Assembly: GCA_008360975.2 (NCBI GenBank)
Contig: CM039182.1
Coordinates: forward strand, 58,230,491 to 58,294,490
Reading direction: 5' to 3'
DNA: 64,000 nt
Origin: Lichenostomus cassidix
Taxonomy: Eukaryota > Chordata > Aves > Passeriformes > Meliphagidae
Made by a program: the position numbers and the translations under genes. Positions 39,780-50,999 of the stretch are shown here, in pieces (the stretch's first letter is position 1; every line of letters begins with the position of its first letter). Under the pieces are notes generated by a model that saw nothing but the letters and a program-made list of their open reading frames with translations, made no database searches and was not told the origin of the DNA.

Positions 39780-42700
39780 GCAGACACTTTCATAAGAATT
39801 ATCATCTTCTAAATCAGTAACACTTGTACATTTCAATCTGTACATGTTAAATTGTTTACCTGAGCTAAAGTGGAGTCCCTTTTTGCAAATTTTTGCTTCT
39901 TATCCAGAATTTCTGTCTTACTATACAATTCTGTTTCAGTGATTGGATTAAACAAAAAAGATAGCAGAAGCTTTCATGTGAACTTGAAGAAGAATTACAG
40001 ACTGCATACAAAATGTACTAGCAAGGTTCACTGTTCATATACCCCAAAAATAAACTCAGAGGTGTTTAAATGCCTTTGTAAAGACCAGTGCTCAAGGATA
40101 TTATTGGAGCTGGGAGGCTGAATGGATTTGTAGACCTGTCTGTAGTAATTTCAGAGTACTAGAGAAAAGTTTGGTATTAAATGTCTTTATTATACTTATT
40201 TACAAGTGAATTTGTTTTGTGCAATTTGTGCTGTTAATTTTTTGTATTTTGTGTGCTGTTTTATAGAGGGGAAAAAGGCATTAATGTGCAGTGGGGAGAA
40301 TTATTAAATCCTTCCTCTCAATCTGGGAAAGCTGCAAAACTTAATAATTCTGAAACTGCAGCACAGAAATTGCTTAGGCTATGGCTCTTTATGTTAAATT
40401 TATAATTAAGGCCTGGAACAAATAAATTATTTTACTTTGAAATTTGACTTACATCCAGCCTCCCTAACGTCACTAGTGAATAATTTTTTATAGCCAAAAT
40501 GTCTTCTTATGATTCAAAATGATTGAAAAGATATGTGTGCTTTCCTTTATGAGAGAAGCTTTAACAAACCATCATTGAGGCTGAATTATTTCTCATTACT
40601 AGCAGAGAGTGGTTCATTTAAATTGCATTTAAGGTCATTGACAGGGCAGGTTGAAGGGGAGGAAAGAGGAGATATGCATTGTGGTTAAATGTGTTGGAAC
40701 AGACCTGCAAAATAAAATAGAGACTGTCAATCTCAATATTTGTTTTGTCATGCATAGAAACATACACAGAGAGAATATGCAGAAAAACTATTGTTCCAGT
40801 GGCTTGCGTTCAAGCATATGGTTTGATGAATTGCATGGAGACCTGGTGATAAAGAATATTAACAACTTGGTAATAGCAAGTTCTAAACAAAGATGGCAAA
40901 TCATGTAACTGCTCCATGCTATTGATTATTGTCACATATTGTTCTTTAGGTTTAAGTAGAAGTAAACTAAAGTACTTACACAAGTAATTGTAATTAAAAG
41001 TTGCAAATTCTCATGAATCTGTACTTTATTTGTGCAATGCTTGGGATATTTTTTTGAAGGCCAGCTTTTTTGTGATGTGGTACAGCCTGCTTCCTTAAAG
41101 TTTGGTATGCTGTGATGCTGATAGACTTCTCCACCAGTATGAACCCCACTTTTTTACTTGTGTGCTATTCCAGGCTGGTGGCTATACCCAAATAAACTGA
41201 CAGGCAGAGTCCTGCCCACTTTCCCTTGAAGTGGGACATATGTTTAGGGAATGCTTCTCTGGCTGGTTACTGTTCGTTAAACTTGTGGGAACTTACTGGT
41301 GTTGAGAATTTTATTTTTTGGTCACATTTCAAAGAAATTGATCAATGGATTCAGAAGTTACTGGAACAGAATGATACATGCACAATGTGATCATGGAAGC
41401 CTTGTTTTCTTAGGTATCCTAAGATTAAAGATGTATTAAAGGTGTAAAGATGTGATTAAAGATGTATTTCTTAAATACAGGTTTAAGGAATCTGAATCCA
41501 ATTTGGAGACTTGCGTAGGCGGGATTCAGTTACAGTATTGGGATCTACTAACTGAATTAATAGTAAAAGCAAAAGAGAAGTTGTTTTAAAAAGTAGAAGC
41601 TGAATGTTGTCCATTCTTCTGGATTCCTAAAATCCGACCTAATTGATTTAAACTATTACTTCATAAGTAAGTGTGGCATCAAAACTCTTGTTTGAATTAT
41701 GACTCTAAACCTAAACAAATGAGGGAAAACTTCATAGTAATCCCAAAACGATTGGATATTTTGTTCAGCTGGAAGAAAGGAATGCATTTCTTTTGAAAAT
41801 TTTCTTTTAAGAGGTTTTGGTTTATTTTTCTGTGCCAATCTGTAGTTAAGGCTTGGTGGTGTTATTGAATACACAATGTTTTACTCATTTCTCTAATTTG
41901 TGTTTGTGTTCAATATGTGTTCACACTCATTCTAAAAAGGCTTCTTTCCCATGGCTGAGTATCTGAGCTGAGATACTACATGTGTGTCTAGAACTTCTCT
42001 GTAGGTTTCAGGGAAATGCTTTTAAGGTTTATGCTTATATATTTCACTGCATTCTGTGATCTGTATTTAGTAGTTATGGCATCCTTTTCATTTTTCTTTC
42101 AGGCAAGAGGTTTAAATAGGTAATTGCTCTCATTATTTTACTAGAGGATGGAGACAGGAGAGAGGAAATATTAGAAAGAATCTTTCTGAAAATATGGTAA
42201 ACTCACAAAGCCACTTTATTCCCATCTCTATTAACCAACTGTTTCTGTTCATAGAAAAAAGAAGTAAAGGTATATAACATGATCTAAGTTTCAGCCAAAT
42301 TGTTGTTAGTGTTGCATAGGGCCAAAAAAAGTCTTACACAACAAATAAGGAATTACTATAAACTCTTTATTAGATTATTTGGAAATTACAGCACATGGCC
42401 CAGAGCTAAAGTTCATGTTCTTAAAAAGAAATTATTGGCAATTAAGATGTGCTGTTTAGGAAATGATATTTCTCTCTTTTCTGGAACAGACTAGAACCAG
42501 ACGTTTCATTAGGTTTCTTCTTGTTTCTAGCATTGCTAAAGTTTGTTGCATATGTAGAAGGGACAAATGGTGTATGAACATACATACAACAAGTTTCTTC
42601 TGCAGCAGGGCAGAGTATTTTATAGTACACATTTAATTTATTTTAGTCATACTTTGGGTTGGATATTTGATGACTTTGTAGGGCATTGTCTGTGCTTTAT

Positions 42701-45670
42701 TTCTTTATCCATCTTAGTGACACACATTTTGCACTTTTAGTAAAACTGCTCTGCAAAATATCACATCTATCATTATCAGACAACACAAACATATGCAAAA
42801 AAGTGCACCTTTATCTGTTGGATCGTATTTCTTTCAGAAAAATGAGAAACATTTTAGAATAGCATTTCTGTTTGATCTGTGATTCCTCTAAAAAGTTTGG
42901 GCTGGAATTCATTTTCAGGGCTCATAGGGTTCTGAAAGAAAATGATTCATTAAGTTCCTCTAAAAATCATGTATATGTGGATTTCCAAAGGTTGATTGCA
43001 ATTCTACTATTACATGGATTAGTCATCAGTATGCTGTTGTACTATTACTTAAAATGTGGAAAGGCTGAATATTTTAAATTCTGATACAACTTCTTACACA
43101 TGCCCAAGCTAACTGACAGAACTGATGCTGCCTAGAAGAATTTTTCTCTGAAATAATTTTCCCCTGCCCCTTGAAACTTCTGGTTTGCAGTGGCCATTGG
43201 CAAGAGCACTATCCCAGACAAACCTCAGCACTTGCCCTGCAACTGCTGGGATGTTCTGCATGTTCCTGGGACATGTCCTCTAGCTGTGTGTGAGCATCTC
43301 AGCCAGGCTTTGGAACCTGGCCTTTCCTCCTGGCTCCACTCCTTTTTAAATCAAATACACATTCTCTTGATAGTCACCTGTAAACTTGTGATTCCACATG
43401 CCCCTGGCAGGCTGGATGAGTTTCCTAAAATTGAATTAAATGATGGAAAGTACTCCTGATGGAAAACGAAAAGACAACATAAGAACAATTTGCAGCAGCA
43501 CGATTCCTCAGCTATTAAAATTGCCGTGCAGAGAAGTAGCATTTGAAATGCTATTACCTGTTTTGAAGGGAAATGTGATCTCCTAGTGTTAGGGGTAATT
43601 CATTAAAGAAGTCTTTAAGACTTATTAATTTTTAATCAAGGTTTTCGTAATGATGGGTTTCTAACAGTTAATGCAGTTGAGCAGCTGTTGTAAGATTTGC
43701 AAAGTTCAGTACCTTTATAATTTTTCTCCTCAAGTTTCATTGCTGGGTTTTGTCTTTCAGAGCTAAATATAGGTGTTAGTAATAAGTCTGAGGAACACAT
43801 TTCAGAAAATTTTAGATGAAGACAACAGTAAACTTGTGTAACACTTGTAGACTTGTGTTACCAAGTGTTTAAAGAAAAATTATTTAACAAATGGATGTTC
43901 TTGGATTATTTCAATAATATTTTAAGGGTTTTTTTTCATAGTGTCATCTGTTTATTAGGTTTTTCTAATAAATGGAAAAATAAACTTTTTCTGAGTGACT
44001 AGGCTCTTGTTTGAATTCTACTCTTTAAAAGACTCAGTAATTTCACTCTCAGTATTAATTTGTTGAAGATTCATGGATAGAAGCTCATCTCTCTTTATTT
44101 AGATTCAATTCATGTTCCTATGTTGACATGTAATAAGTTCATCAAAAGGTAAATTATCGTTTAGATTTAGACCTTTATGGGCACTTAATCTGCTTGAGAA
44201 AAATACATTAATATCCTTCAAAACCCTTGAATTACTTCACTTTGACCTCCCTGTGGACATCTCCAACAGATTTTAATTGCATTCTGCTGATAATATATTT
44301 TGGTGGTCTATCATTGAACATTTAAAATAAATTTAGATTAAGGTTGCTAAATACCAAAAAAGACTTTGAGTACTCTGTGAGAATTTGGTGGATATAATTT
44401 AAGAGCTTCATGATTTAGAACTGGGGAAGGTATATTGCCAGTGCAATGCAAAAATTCTCTTTTTTGGTCAAACTGACCCATTTAGAGTTACAGAGACAAT
44501 TCCATTCCTGTGAGAAAATATTTTAAGTAGCACTAAACATTAAAAGAGGGGTTTGAGAGAAATCAGGGGAATACAATATTATTTCTATCTGTAGACTTTC
44601 TAATTTGTAGTGCATATTTTCCTGGCAATTATTTTTCTCATTAAAAAAGAAAACAGAAAAGGATAGACCTACCTTAGTTTTGCTACTTAATGACTCACTA
44701 AGAAACTGTTTTAGCTTATAACCAGGTGCAGCAAGCTTGCCTTACCTGTAAATACAGACTGTAACGAGTGACTGGTGTTATCTATGCTGTCAGGAGAAGG
44801 TAACTTTAGATAAGGATTATTATTCTTAGAAATGGTATTTACACCTCTGTGTTGCTGGCTTATGGAATTGGAATCCCCTAAGTGCATTCTGTGTTTAGCT
44901 GACCACCTTGCCCTTGAACATGCTGACTCTTTTCCCTCCTTTCTTGTCTTCTGTGATACATCAGTTTGACAGATTCTTGAGCTATTTTCACACTTTATAC
45001 AAAGAATAGTTGTAATCAAAATCAGTCTTTTCCCTAGGAATCGGTACTTCCATTTAAAATGGCTGTGATATATTGACAAACTAATGAAAAACAAAGCAAA
45101 ACGAGCCTCTCTTTATTAAAATATTTCTGTACTGCCATTCGAGGTTTACAGTATTATATCTTAGCTCATAACTTACTGTGGAATAAAGCATTTAACACTT
45201 TTATATTTCTCTCTTATTGTCGTATTTTATTCTGAATTCTAGGGTTTTTTTGTGATTGGTACATGAGACGTTTTAAAAGATGTCTCCCCTAGTCCTCGTA
45301 TATGTCGCAGAACAGATACTATTCACTTTTGTTAGCTTTTCAGTCAGACATAAGCGATCTCCTTTCTTTGATTACATTTTTGAAATTTCAACATTTTACT
45401 GTAACCCAAATTATTTTCAACTAATTTTCAGCTAATTTTTAAAATATCATCTGTAAATACCCAAAATGTGTTTTCTTTCTAGTATTGCTGTTCATCTATA
45501 TAAAAAAGTAAAGCTCAAAAACATGGAATGAAGTAGGACTATAGGATTCAGCTTTTGAATATGCAAGAAATTTGAGTAGAAAAATGCTCTGTGGAGGATG
45601 AAGTTTCAGTCAAATACTTCCAATACACCCTGGCAGCTTGTGTGCAAGCTCCTGTTGTCAAATTTTTAAG
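39780..45670. other. plain intronic DNA
   Basis: No gene was recognised. An imperfect duplication of GATTAAAGATGTATT occurs at 41423 and 41454. A moderately GC-rich patch at about 43150-43420 carries an 89-codon open frame with no recognisable domain. Confidence 0.55.
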
Positions 45671-45679
45671 TCATTCTCT

Positions 45680-45765
45680 TTCTCTAGAAGTTTGTATGAT
45701 GATAAACTCAGATTCAGAGAGTTATTTAGCTTGGCCACAAACATTTGTAATGATTCAAACTTGGT
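45680..45765 (-). mobile_element. possible relic MIR/CORE-type SINE fragment
   Basis: On the + strand the order of short words (GATGATAAACTCAGATTCAG, then AGAGAGTTATTTAGCTTGGC) follows the reverse complement of the conserved MIR body that I remember: a 'gatgaggaaactgaggctcagagaggttaag' type order with several changes. Such ancient SINE fragments are known in bird genomes and are sometimes kept as regulatory DNA. The match is by eye and weak. Confidence 0.3.
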
Positions 45766-45779
45766 ATGCCATGCTACTT

Positions 45780-45965
45780 CCCAGGAATTAATCAGTTTCC
45801 ATGAAAACATGTTGTTTAAATTAATCCAAACTCATTAGCACTACAGAGATGGATACTCAGTAAAAAGCCTCCATTAATTAGCGCTGCATCCTGTAATATG
45901 CCTACAGCTCGTGACCATTTCCTTGAATTTGTGCAGTGTGTGACCCTTTGCATCTGATATTCATC
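45780..45965. promoter_or_regulatory. candidate conserved element with homeodomain sites
   Basis: Three TAAT cores lie close together: TAATCA near 45789, TAATCC (45822-45827, the OTX/PITX-type K50 homeodomain site) and TTAATTAG (45874-45881, the antennapedia-type palindrome). The following GCGCTGCATCCTG segment is more complex than its flanks. Clustered homeodomain sites are typical of developmental enhancers. Conservation is not verified. Confidence 0.3.
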
Positions 45966-45969
45966 TACA

Positions 45970-47030
45970 GCAGAATGATAGCCCATGTTTTGGGTTTAAA
46001 ACAGAGAGCGTATGTTATAATGAGTGGCATGTTACTCTCTTTTTCCCAATGAATTCCAAAGTCATAAACAAGATTTCTCATATACCTCATTTTGAATTCA
46101 GAGCTCAGTGCAGGTTTTTCATTTGTTTTGACAATAGGCATAGCAATAATAAATTTTGTTTCTTCCGTTTTTAAGTTTATGGAAATTTTGCTCTTTGTCT
46201 TTTCAGTAGCTAAAGAGTATTTGTGCAGGGTGCTGGACTGACCCTTCTGGTGGAGGGTTGAATATTCTCTGCTTGCTTGGAACACCAGGACAACATGAGC
46301 ATATCAATATTTCACAAAGTGTATTTGTGACGCATAGAATGGAGAACGATAATTCCATGCTTCAGGAACCTGCATTTCTATATGCTGTGTACGGGGGTGC
46401 AGAACAATTCTAAACTCGTGCCTTGTCTGTGTTTTCTGAAATTGCTTTTCTTTGTGGTTAAGTCTCTTTGCAAATCTGTTCCTTATAGTCACCAGGTCCT
46501 TTAAGCTTTATATTCTTGATGCATGTACCATTGCCTATCATTGAACTTGCTCCTTGAATAATGTTCTTGGTTCAGCAAAGAACTAATTAGCATTGGCCAA
46601 TTACGTCCCTGATCATTAATACACATAAGACTTTTGTTCTGGTCCCTCAGGCAGTAGATGTCCACTGTCTCTGAAAACCAACTGAATTCTTGTAGGATGT
46701 CTGTATATGGAATGGCACTTTTAGTTTTATCTCTTTTCAGCTGGCAAGTATAATGATTAAGTGGATTTTTTTTTTCATTCTTTCATTTGTGCAAGAGCTA
46801 ATCTTCAAAACAGGCCATTGTGTACATAACACACATGCCTGGAAATAGGAGGGTCACAGGCAGGTGACCAATAGAAAAAGCACAGTCCTCTCTCTTAAAG
46901 AACAACTTCCTCAGCCTGAAAAATAGGACCAACTCATGAAATTCAACTGTGTGCTTTCCTCTCCATTTTAAAAAATCCTTTACTCCCCTTTCTCTTCAAA
47001 CTGGCTAGAAACCCCAATTTATCATCATGA
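45970..47030. other. plain intronic DNA
   Basis: No gene was recognised. A short complex segment at about 46575-46630 combines CTAATTAGC with GGCCAATTACG and could be a further small homeodomain-site element. Confidence 0.5.
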
Positions 47031-47039
47031 TGTATGGTA

Positions 47040-47350
47040 TCATTAATCCTCCTTGAAAGCAAGATGCATAATGCTGCAGTGTTGGCACTGAGCAAACTTC
47101 TGCGGCCTGACTGTCTTCACACCCCTTTGAGCCTCTCTTGTTCTAGCAGAATGGAACTGGACTCATAATAAGTTTAGCTATCATGCTGTTTGCAGCAGCA
47201 AGTGACCTATTATCCTGTTCCCTTTGCTTCCCCTCCCTCCTCTCCCCTTTGCTAATGCACTGCAGCTACAAAACGAGCGAGACAGGGCTGCTGGTTTATG
47301 CTCCAGTAGTAAGCTGTTAGGAACAGAGGGCCCTATAGGGGTAGAATGAC
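47040..47350. promoter_or_regulatory. candidate conserved non-coding element
   Basis: A complex, moderately GC-rich stretch with a C/T-rich block (about 47218-47250), TTTGCTAATGCAC (octamer-like, near 47249) and GCTACAAAACGAGCGAGAC with two CpGs. It differs from the AT-rich surroundings on both sides. There is no convincing open frame. Regulatory function is inferred from texture. Confidence 0.3.
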
Positions 47351-47359
47351 CTCTTTTGT

Positions 47360-49160
47360 AAGCAAGGACAAGAGTTTGCTTTGTGGGAGAGAGAAACCTT
47401 TTATGCTGTCTTTGGTATTTAATGATTAGTTGGCTCTATCTGCTGCATGCTTTTTATTGGGAACTCTCAAACTTCTTTTTTTTATACCATAGGAAGAAGG
47501 AATAATTTAAATGAAACTTCTAGTACTGTTACAAGCTTTCTTATTCCTTTTTTCGAAAAGCTCCTCTTATAAAAATACTTTGCTTATCAATACAGTAGCA
47601 GAAGTGAGCAAAATAAACTATGATATAAATTGCAGAACTGCTAATCCCTACAACAGTCACAGGTAATGAACTTTCTTTGTAAATGCCTTGATGGCAAAAC
47701 ATTTTCTGCAAGAGGAGCAGTTCTGAGACTTTTACACAATGGATTTAAATAAATAAATTCAGGGAACCCATATTCTAAATGGTTTCATCAATTTCATTTC
47801 TCAGATGCACGACTTTGGAAAAGTAAAATTTTGAATAAATCCATTTGCAGCTTCTGCTTTCTAAATCATAGAAGATGAAATGAAAAGCCTCTGTTAGTCA
47901 TGTGGCTTTTAGGTTCTTCTGTCAGACTTCACATTTAAATACAAAGCAGATGGTAGAGGATCATTACCTAAAACTTAATTTGGTGTTACTAAGGAGTAGA
48001 TGGGTAGCTGGGCCAGAATTCTTAGTTTCAGTATGGAGTTCTTGTAAAATCTCCAAAGTAGCCCTAAAAATAGGTGTGAAAGATGATAGTAGAAGTATAT
48101 GCATATGTTGTGTTTTAGGAGGGGAAAGGGAGATTTTTAATTTGTCCAAAACCACAGTGTTTTGTTATTCTAACTTAAAAGTAATTAAGAAAAGTTCTTG
48201 TTCCCAATGCTTGTTATTTTTTACTGTGGTTGAGATCTGATTAGATTTCGTAAATTACATAAAATAACACAAAAATATGATTGCACTTTGAGAGGAAAAA
48301 CGTATGAAACATAAAGTTTTAAGAATTCATTAGCCCATTTTTATTGAAGGAGAACCAAGCTGTTTCCTGAGCTCTTTTGCATTGTGCTTGATAAGGTACT
48401 TCTTTAGCTCTTTTTCATCAAAGGTCATTTGAGCTCTGATTACAACTTAGTATGTGAGTGAAAGAGTATGTTTTACTTTTTGAAAATACAACCTCATCTA
48501 ACCAAAATCCAAAATAAGTGTTATACTTTTGGAAAAGCAATTGCTGGAAGACTTGAAGGGGCCCAAGGTACAATTAATTTTTCTATTTTGCAGTTTGTGA
48601 ATAGAGCCCAAACTTTTTTGCATTAGTTTGGAGGATCAGGAATTCATTATAAGTACCTATGTCACATCTGTAGTAAATGATCCATTAAATCAAGTTCCTG
48701 TTAAGGCTTCATAGGGTCTGAGAATTTCATACCATTAATATATACTAATGTATAGCATTTTTATATAAATACATGCGAACTTTAATCATTTGTTAGTGAA
48801 ATCATTTGCTGAAGTATGTTGGCAAAGAGAAAGAAAAAATGTCTTTAATTTCGTTACTAAGTGTAGTAGACAACACAGCCAAACAGAATCTTCCAATGTT
48901 CAGTGTTCTACTTTTAAAATAACATGTTATTTCTGCATAGGTGGAATGATCTCAGTCAGTATAACTTGGTCTGTCTGCCACTTCATATTAGTTTCCAAAC
49001 ATTTGTTCTCAAAAATATGTAGACTATAAAAGTTACTGTGTTCATTTCCTAAGCACTCTAATATATGTGTCATCCTGTGGGTAGTGGAAACCACAGCTGC
49101 TTTAAAGGCTTGTACTGAACTAAGCACTTGCAAAACACAGCTCTAGTTTTTGTAACTGCA
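47360..49160. other. plain intronic DNA
   Basis: AT-rich sequence. A 112-codon open frame at 47902-48240 lacks any recognisable domain and is taken as chance. No elements were seen. Confidence 0.55.
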
Positions 49161-49557
49161 GACTGACATCCAGAAGTAATAGAAATAATCCTGCAGTGAG
49201 GGGCATCCAAGTGTGCCGAGAGTGATGGCTGATGTCATTATGAGGCTGTTGTCTCTCATCATTCAAAGAACATAACAATCGGAAGATTCCCAATGAGTGG
49301 AAGAAGGGGGAATGTCACTCTGCCCTCCAGGAAGCGCAAGAAGGGAGAACTGGGGAACTACCGGGCAGCTGAACCTCACTCTCTATGGGGAAAACCCTTA
49401 CAGAAGGGGTAGATGCTACCTCCTGGCACAGGAAGGACAAGAGGGTGCTTGAGAACACGTGGCATAGGTTTACCAATGGGAAACCGTGTGATGGGCCTGA
49501 GTGACTTTTCTGATGGGATGTCTGGCTTTGTGCAGGAGAGGAAAGCAGTAGAGTTAC

Positions 49558-49729
49558 GGTGTTTTGGGGTGGATTGGTTTGGGGTCTTTTTGGGGGACAG
49601 GATGTTGGTTTTTTATGTTTTGAGGTTTTTTTGTTTAGGGGGTTTGAGGTGGATTTGGGTTTTTTGTTTTCCTTTGAGATTTTCTGTTTTGTTTTGGTGT
49701 GGTGTGTTTGGTTTTGTTTACCTTAAATT
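49558..49729 (+). repeat. G/T-rich low-complexity insert within the CR1
   Basis: About 170 bases built almost only from T runs and G runs (GGGG, GGGGG) separate the CR1 LGNYR block from the VSHNVL block. Where normal CR1 sequence would encode the middle of the RT palm, only this tract is found. Several runs of three or more G could form a G-quadruplex. Confidence 0.75.
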
Positions 49730-50330
49730 CATCCATTACGTCAGTGTAGTGTCCCATAATGTTCTTAGAGTGGTGAGACATAGACTGGATTAGTGGATGG
49801 TGAGGTGGCTAAAAGAATTTATTGTACTGCTAGTATTTCATGTCTTTAGCAAGGCGAACAGTCATAGTGCATTTTGAGGAATATGGGAGATCATACTCAA
49901 ATTAGGGAAGTACTTGACTGGCTGGAGGGTACAGCTAATATTGCAAGGGACTTCAGTGGCCCGGAGAAATGGACTGACTGTAACTTCATGAAGTTCAACA
50001 AAGGCAGGTAAAATGTCCCGAATCTAGGATGAAATAACACCATGCTGCACTATGGATGTGCAGAGCTCACCGTTTGGGGAGCATCTTTGCAAGCTTTGGA
50101 GTTTCTCTGGGAAAGCTGGCGCACATGAGTCAGCAGTGGGACCCCTCTGCATTGCCAGCTGTGCCCCAGCTGCTGTGGGAGAGTGTGGCCACAGGCCCTG
50201 GGGAGAGACTGGTGCCTTGGACCTGGCAATTACAAAATGTCACAGAGAGAGCTCTGCCCAATTTTGGGCGCCTCAGGACAAGGCTGCTGACACACTGCAA
50301 CAATTCAGCAGACGGGCATGGATGGAGCAC

Positions 50331-50591
50331 TGTCACTGTTGAGCCGCTAGCAGAGAAAAAGACCCGAGTTCTCAGTGTGACAAGAAAGAGGAGATTTATT
50401 ATTTTGATTTCAATGTATATAGACTTTTCAGAGGTCACCCAGATTGGTCAGTCAGAAACCTCCCCCTAGGCCTGATTGGCCAGGCCTGAACTGTCCAAAT
50501 CTCAAGAGACTGTTGCAAAAACATCCAAACTTTATCTTTTTTTATAAAACACAGGAGGATGTTCTCACGGGAAAGACCTGTGCTAGCCACA
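50331..50591 (-). mobile_element. solo retroviral LTR, class II-like, nested in CR1
   Basis: The 261-base unit is flanked by perfect 6-base duplications GAGCAC (50325-50330 and 50592-50597). On the - strand it starts TGTGGCTAGC and ends AACAGTGACA. On that strand it shows two CCAAT boxes (GGCCAATCAGG and GACCAATCTGG, near 50440-50482), a CTATATA box near 50418 and AATAAA near 50396, in the right order for an LTR. Removing it and one GAGCAC copy rejoins CR1-like sequence on both sides (GGAGCAC followed by the segment leading to GAAGAGGAG). Short LTRs with 6-base duplications suggest a small ERVK-type family. Confidence 0.85.
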
Positions 50592-50999
50592 GAGCACATA
50601 AAGACAAGAAAGGGATTTGTGGAGCTTTTGAAAATAAAGTGAAGAGGAGTTATTATTGCTGTTTCTGATTGCCTAATGGGAAGCTATAGAGAAGACAGAC
50701 AGACTGTCTTGAAGTCAGACAGGTCCTGCAGAGATAGGATGATAGGTAACAGGACAAGTTGGAACACAGGAAATTGCAATTAGGTGCAAGTAAAAGTATT
50801 TTACCCTTAGGGTGGTCAAATATTGGAACAGATTACCCAAAGTGGCTGTGGTATTGCTGTTATTGAAAATATTCAGAACACAACTGCACAAGGACCTGAG
50901 CAGTCTCATCTAATTGGACCTGACTGAAGCACGAGATTGGATTAGATGACCTCCAGGGGTCCTTTGCAACCTAAGCTATTCTATGATTCAATGAAAATA

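Larger units (their letters stand above)
49170..50994 (+). mobile_element. decayed, 5'-truncated CR1 LINE (two fragments)
   Basis: Fragments of the CR1 reverse-transcriptase ORF read in order on the + strand, in shifting frames: RKRKKGELGNYRA (49329-49367), VSHNVLRVVRHRLD (from 49749), EKW with NFMKFNKGR (49964-50008) and AQFWAPQDK (from 50256). These follow the order of the CR1 RT and C-terminal blocks. Then come the CR1 3' region (GGTGGTCAAATATTGGAACAG, near 50811, and GATGACCTCCAGGGGTCC) and the diagnostic end ATTCTATGATTCAATGA at 50978-50994. Many stops and frameshifts make it non-functional. The 5' boundary is uncertain. A G/T-rich insert (49558-49729) and a solo LTR (50331-50591) interrupt it. 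Confidence 0.85.

Noticed and set aside
47902..48240. 112-codon open frame on the + strand
   Set aside because: No domain, no plausible initiation context, composition like ordinary intron.
49413..49793. 126-codon open frame on the + strand
   Set aside because: It crosses decayed CR1 and a G/T-rich tract; only the last residues (VSHNVLRVVRHRLD) match the CR1 product.
50052..50342. 96-codon open frame, first read as part of a retroviral U5 and primer-binding region
   Set aside because: Its second half reads AQFWAPQDK, a CR1 reverse-transcriptase block. The resemblance of TTTTGGGCGCC to a primer-binding site is CR1 sequence. The real LTR begins at 50331.
50130..50438. 102-codon open frame on the - strand
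   Set aside because: It spans the CR1/LTR junction and is antisense to CR1, so it is not a gene.
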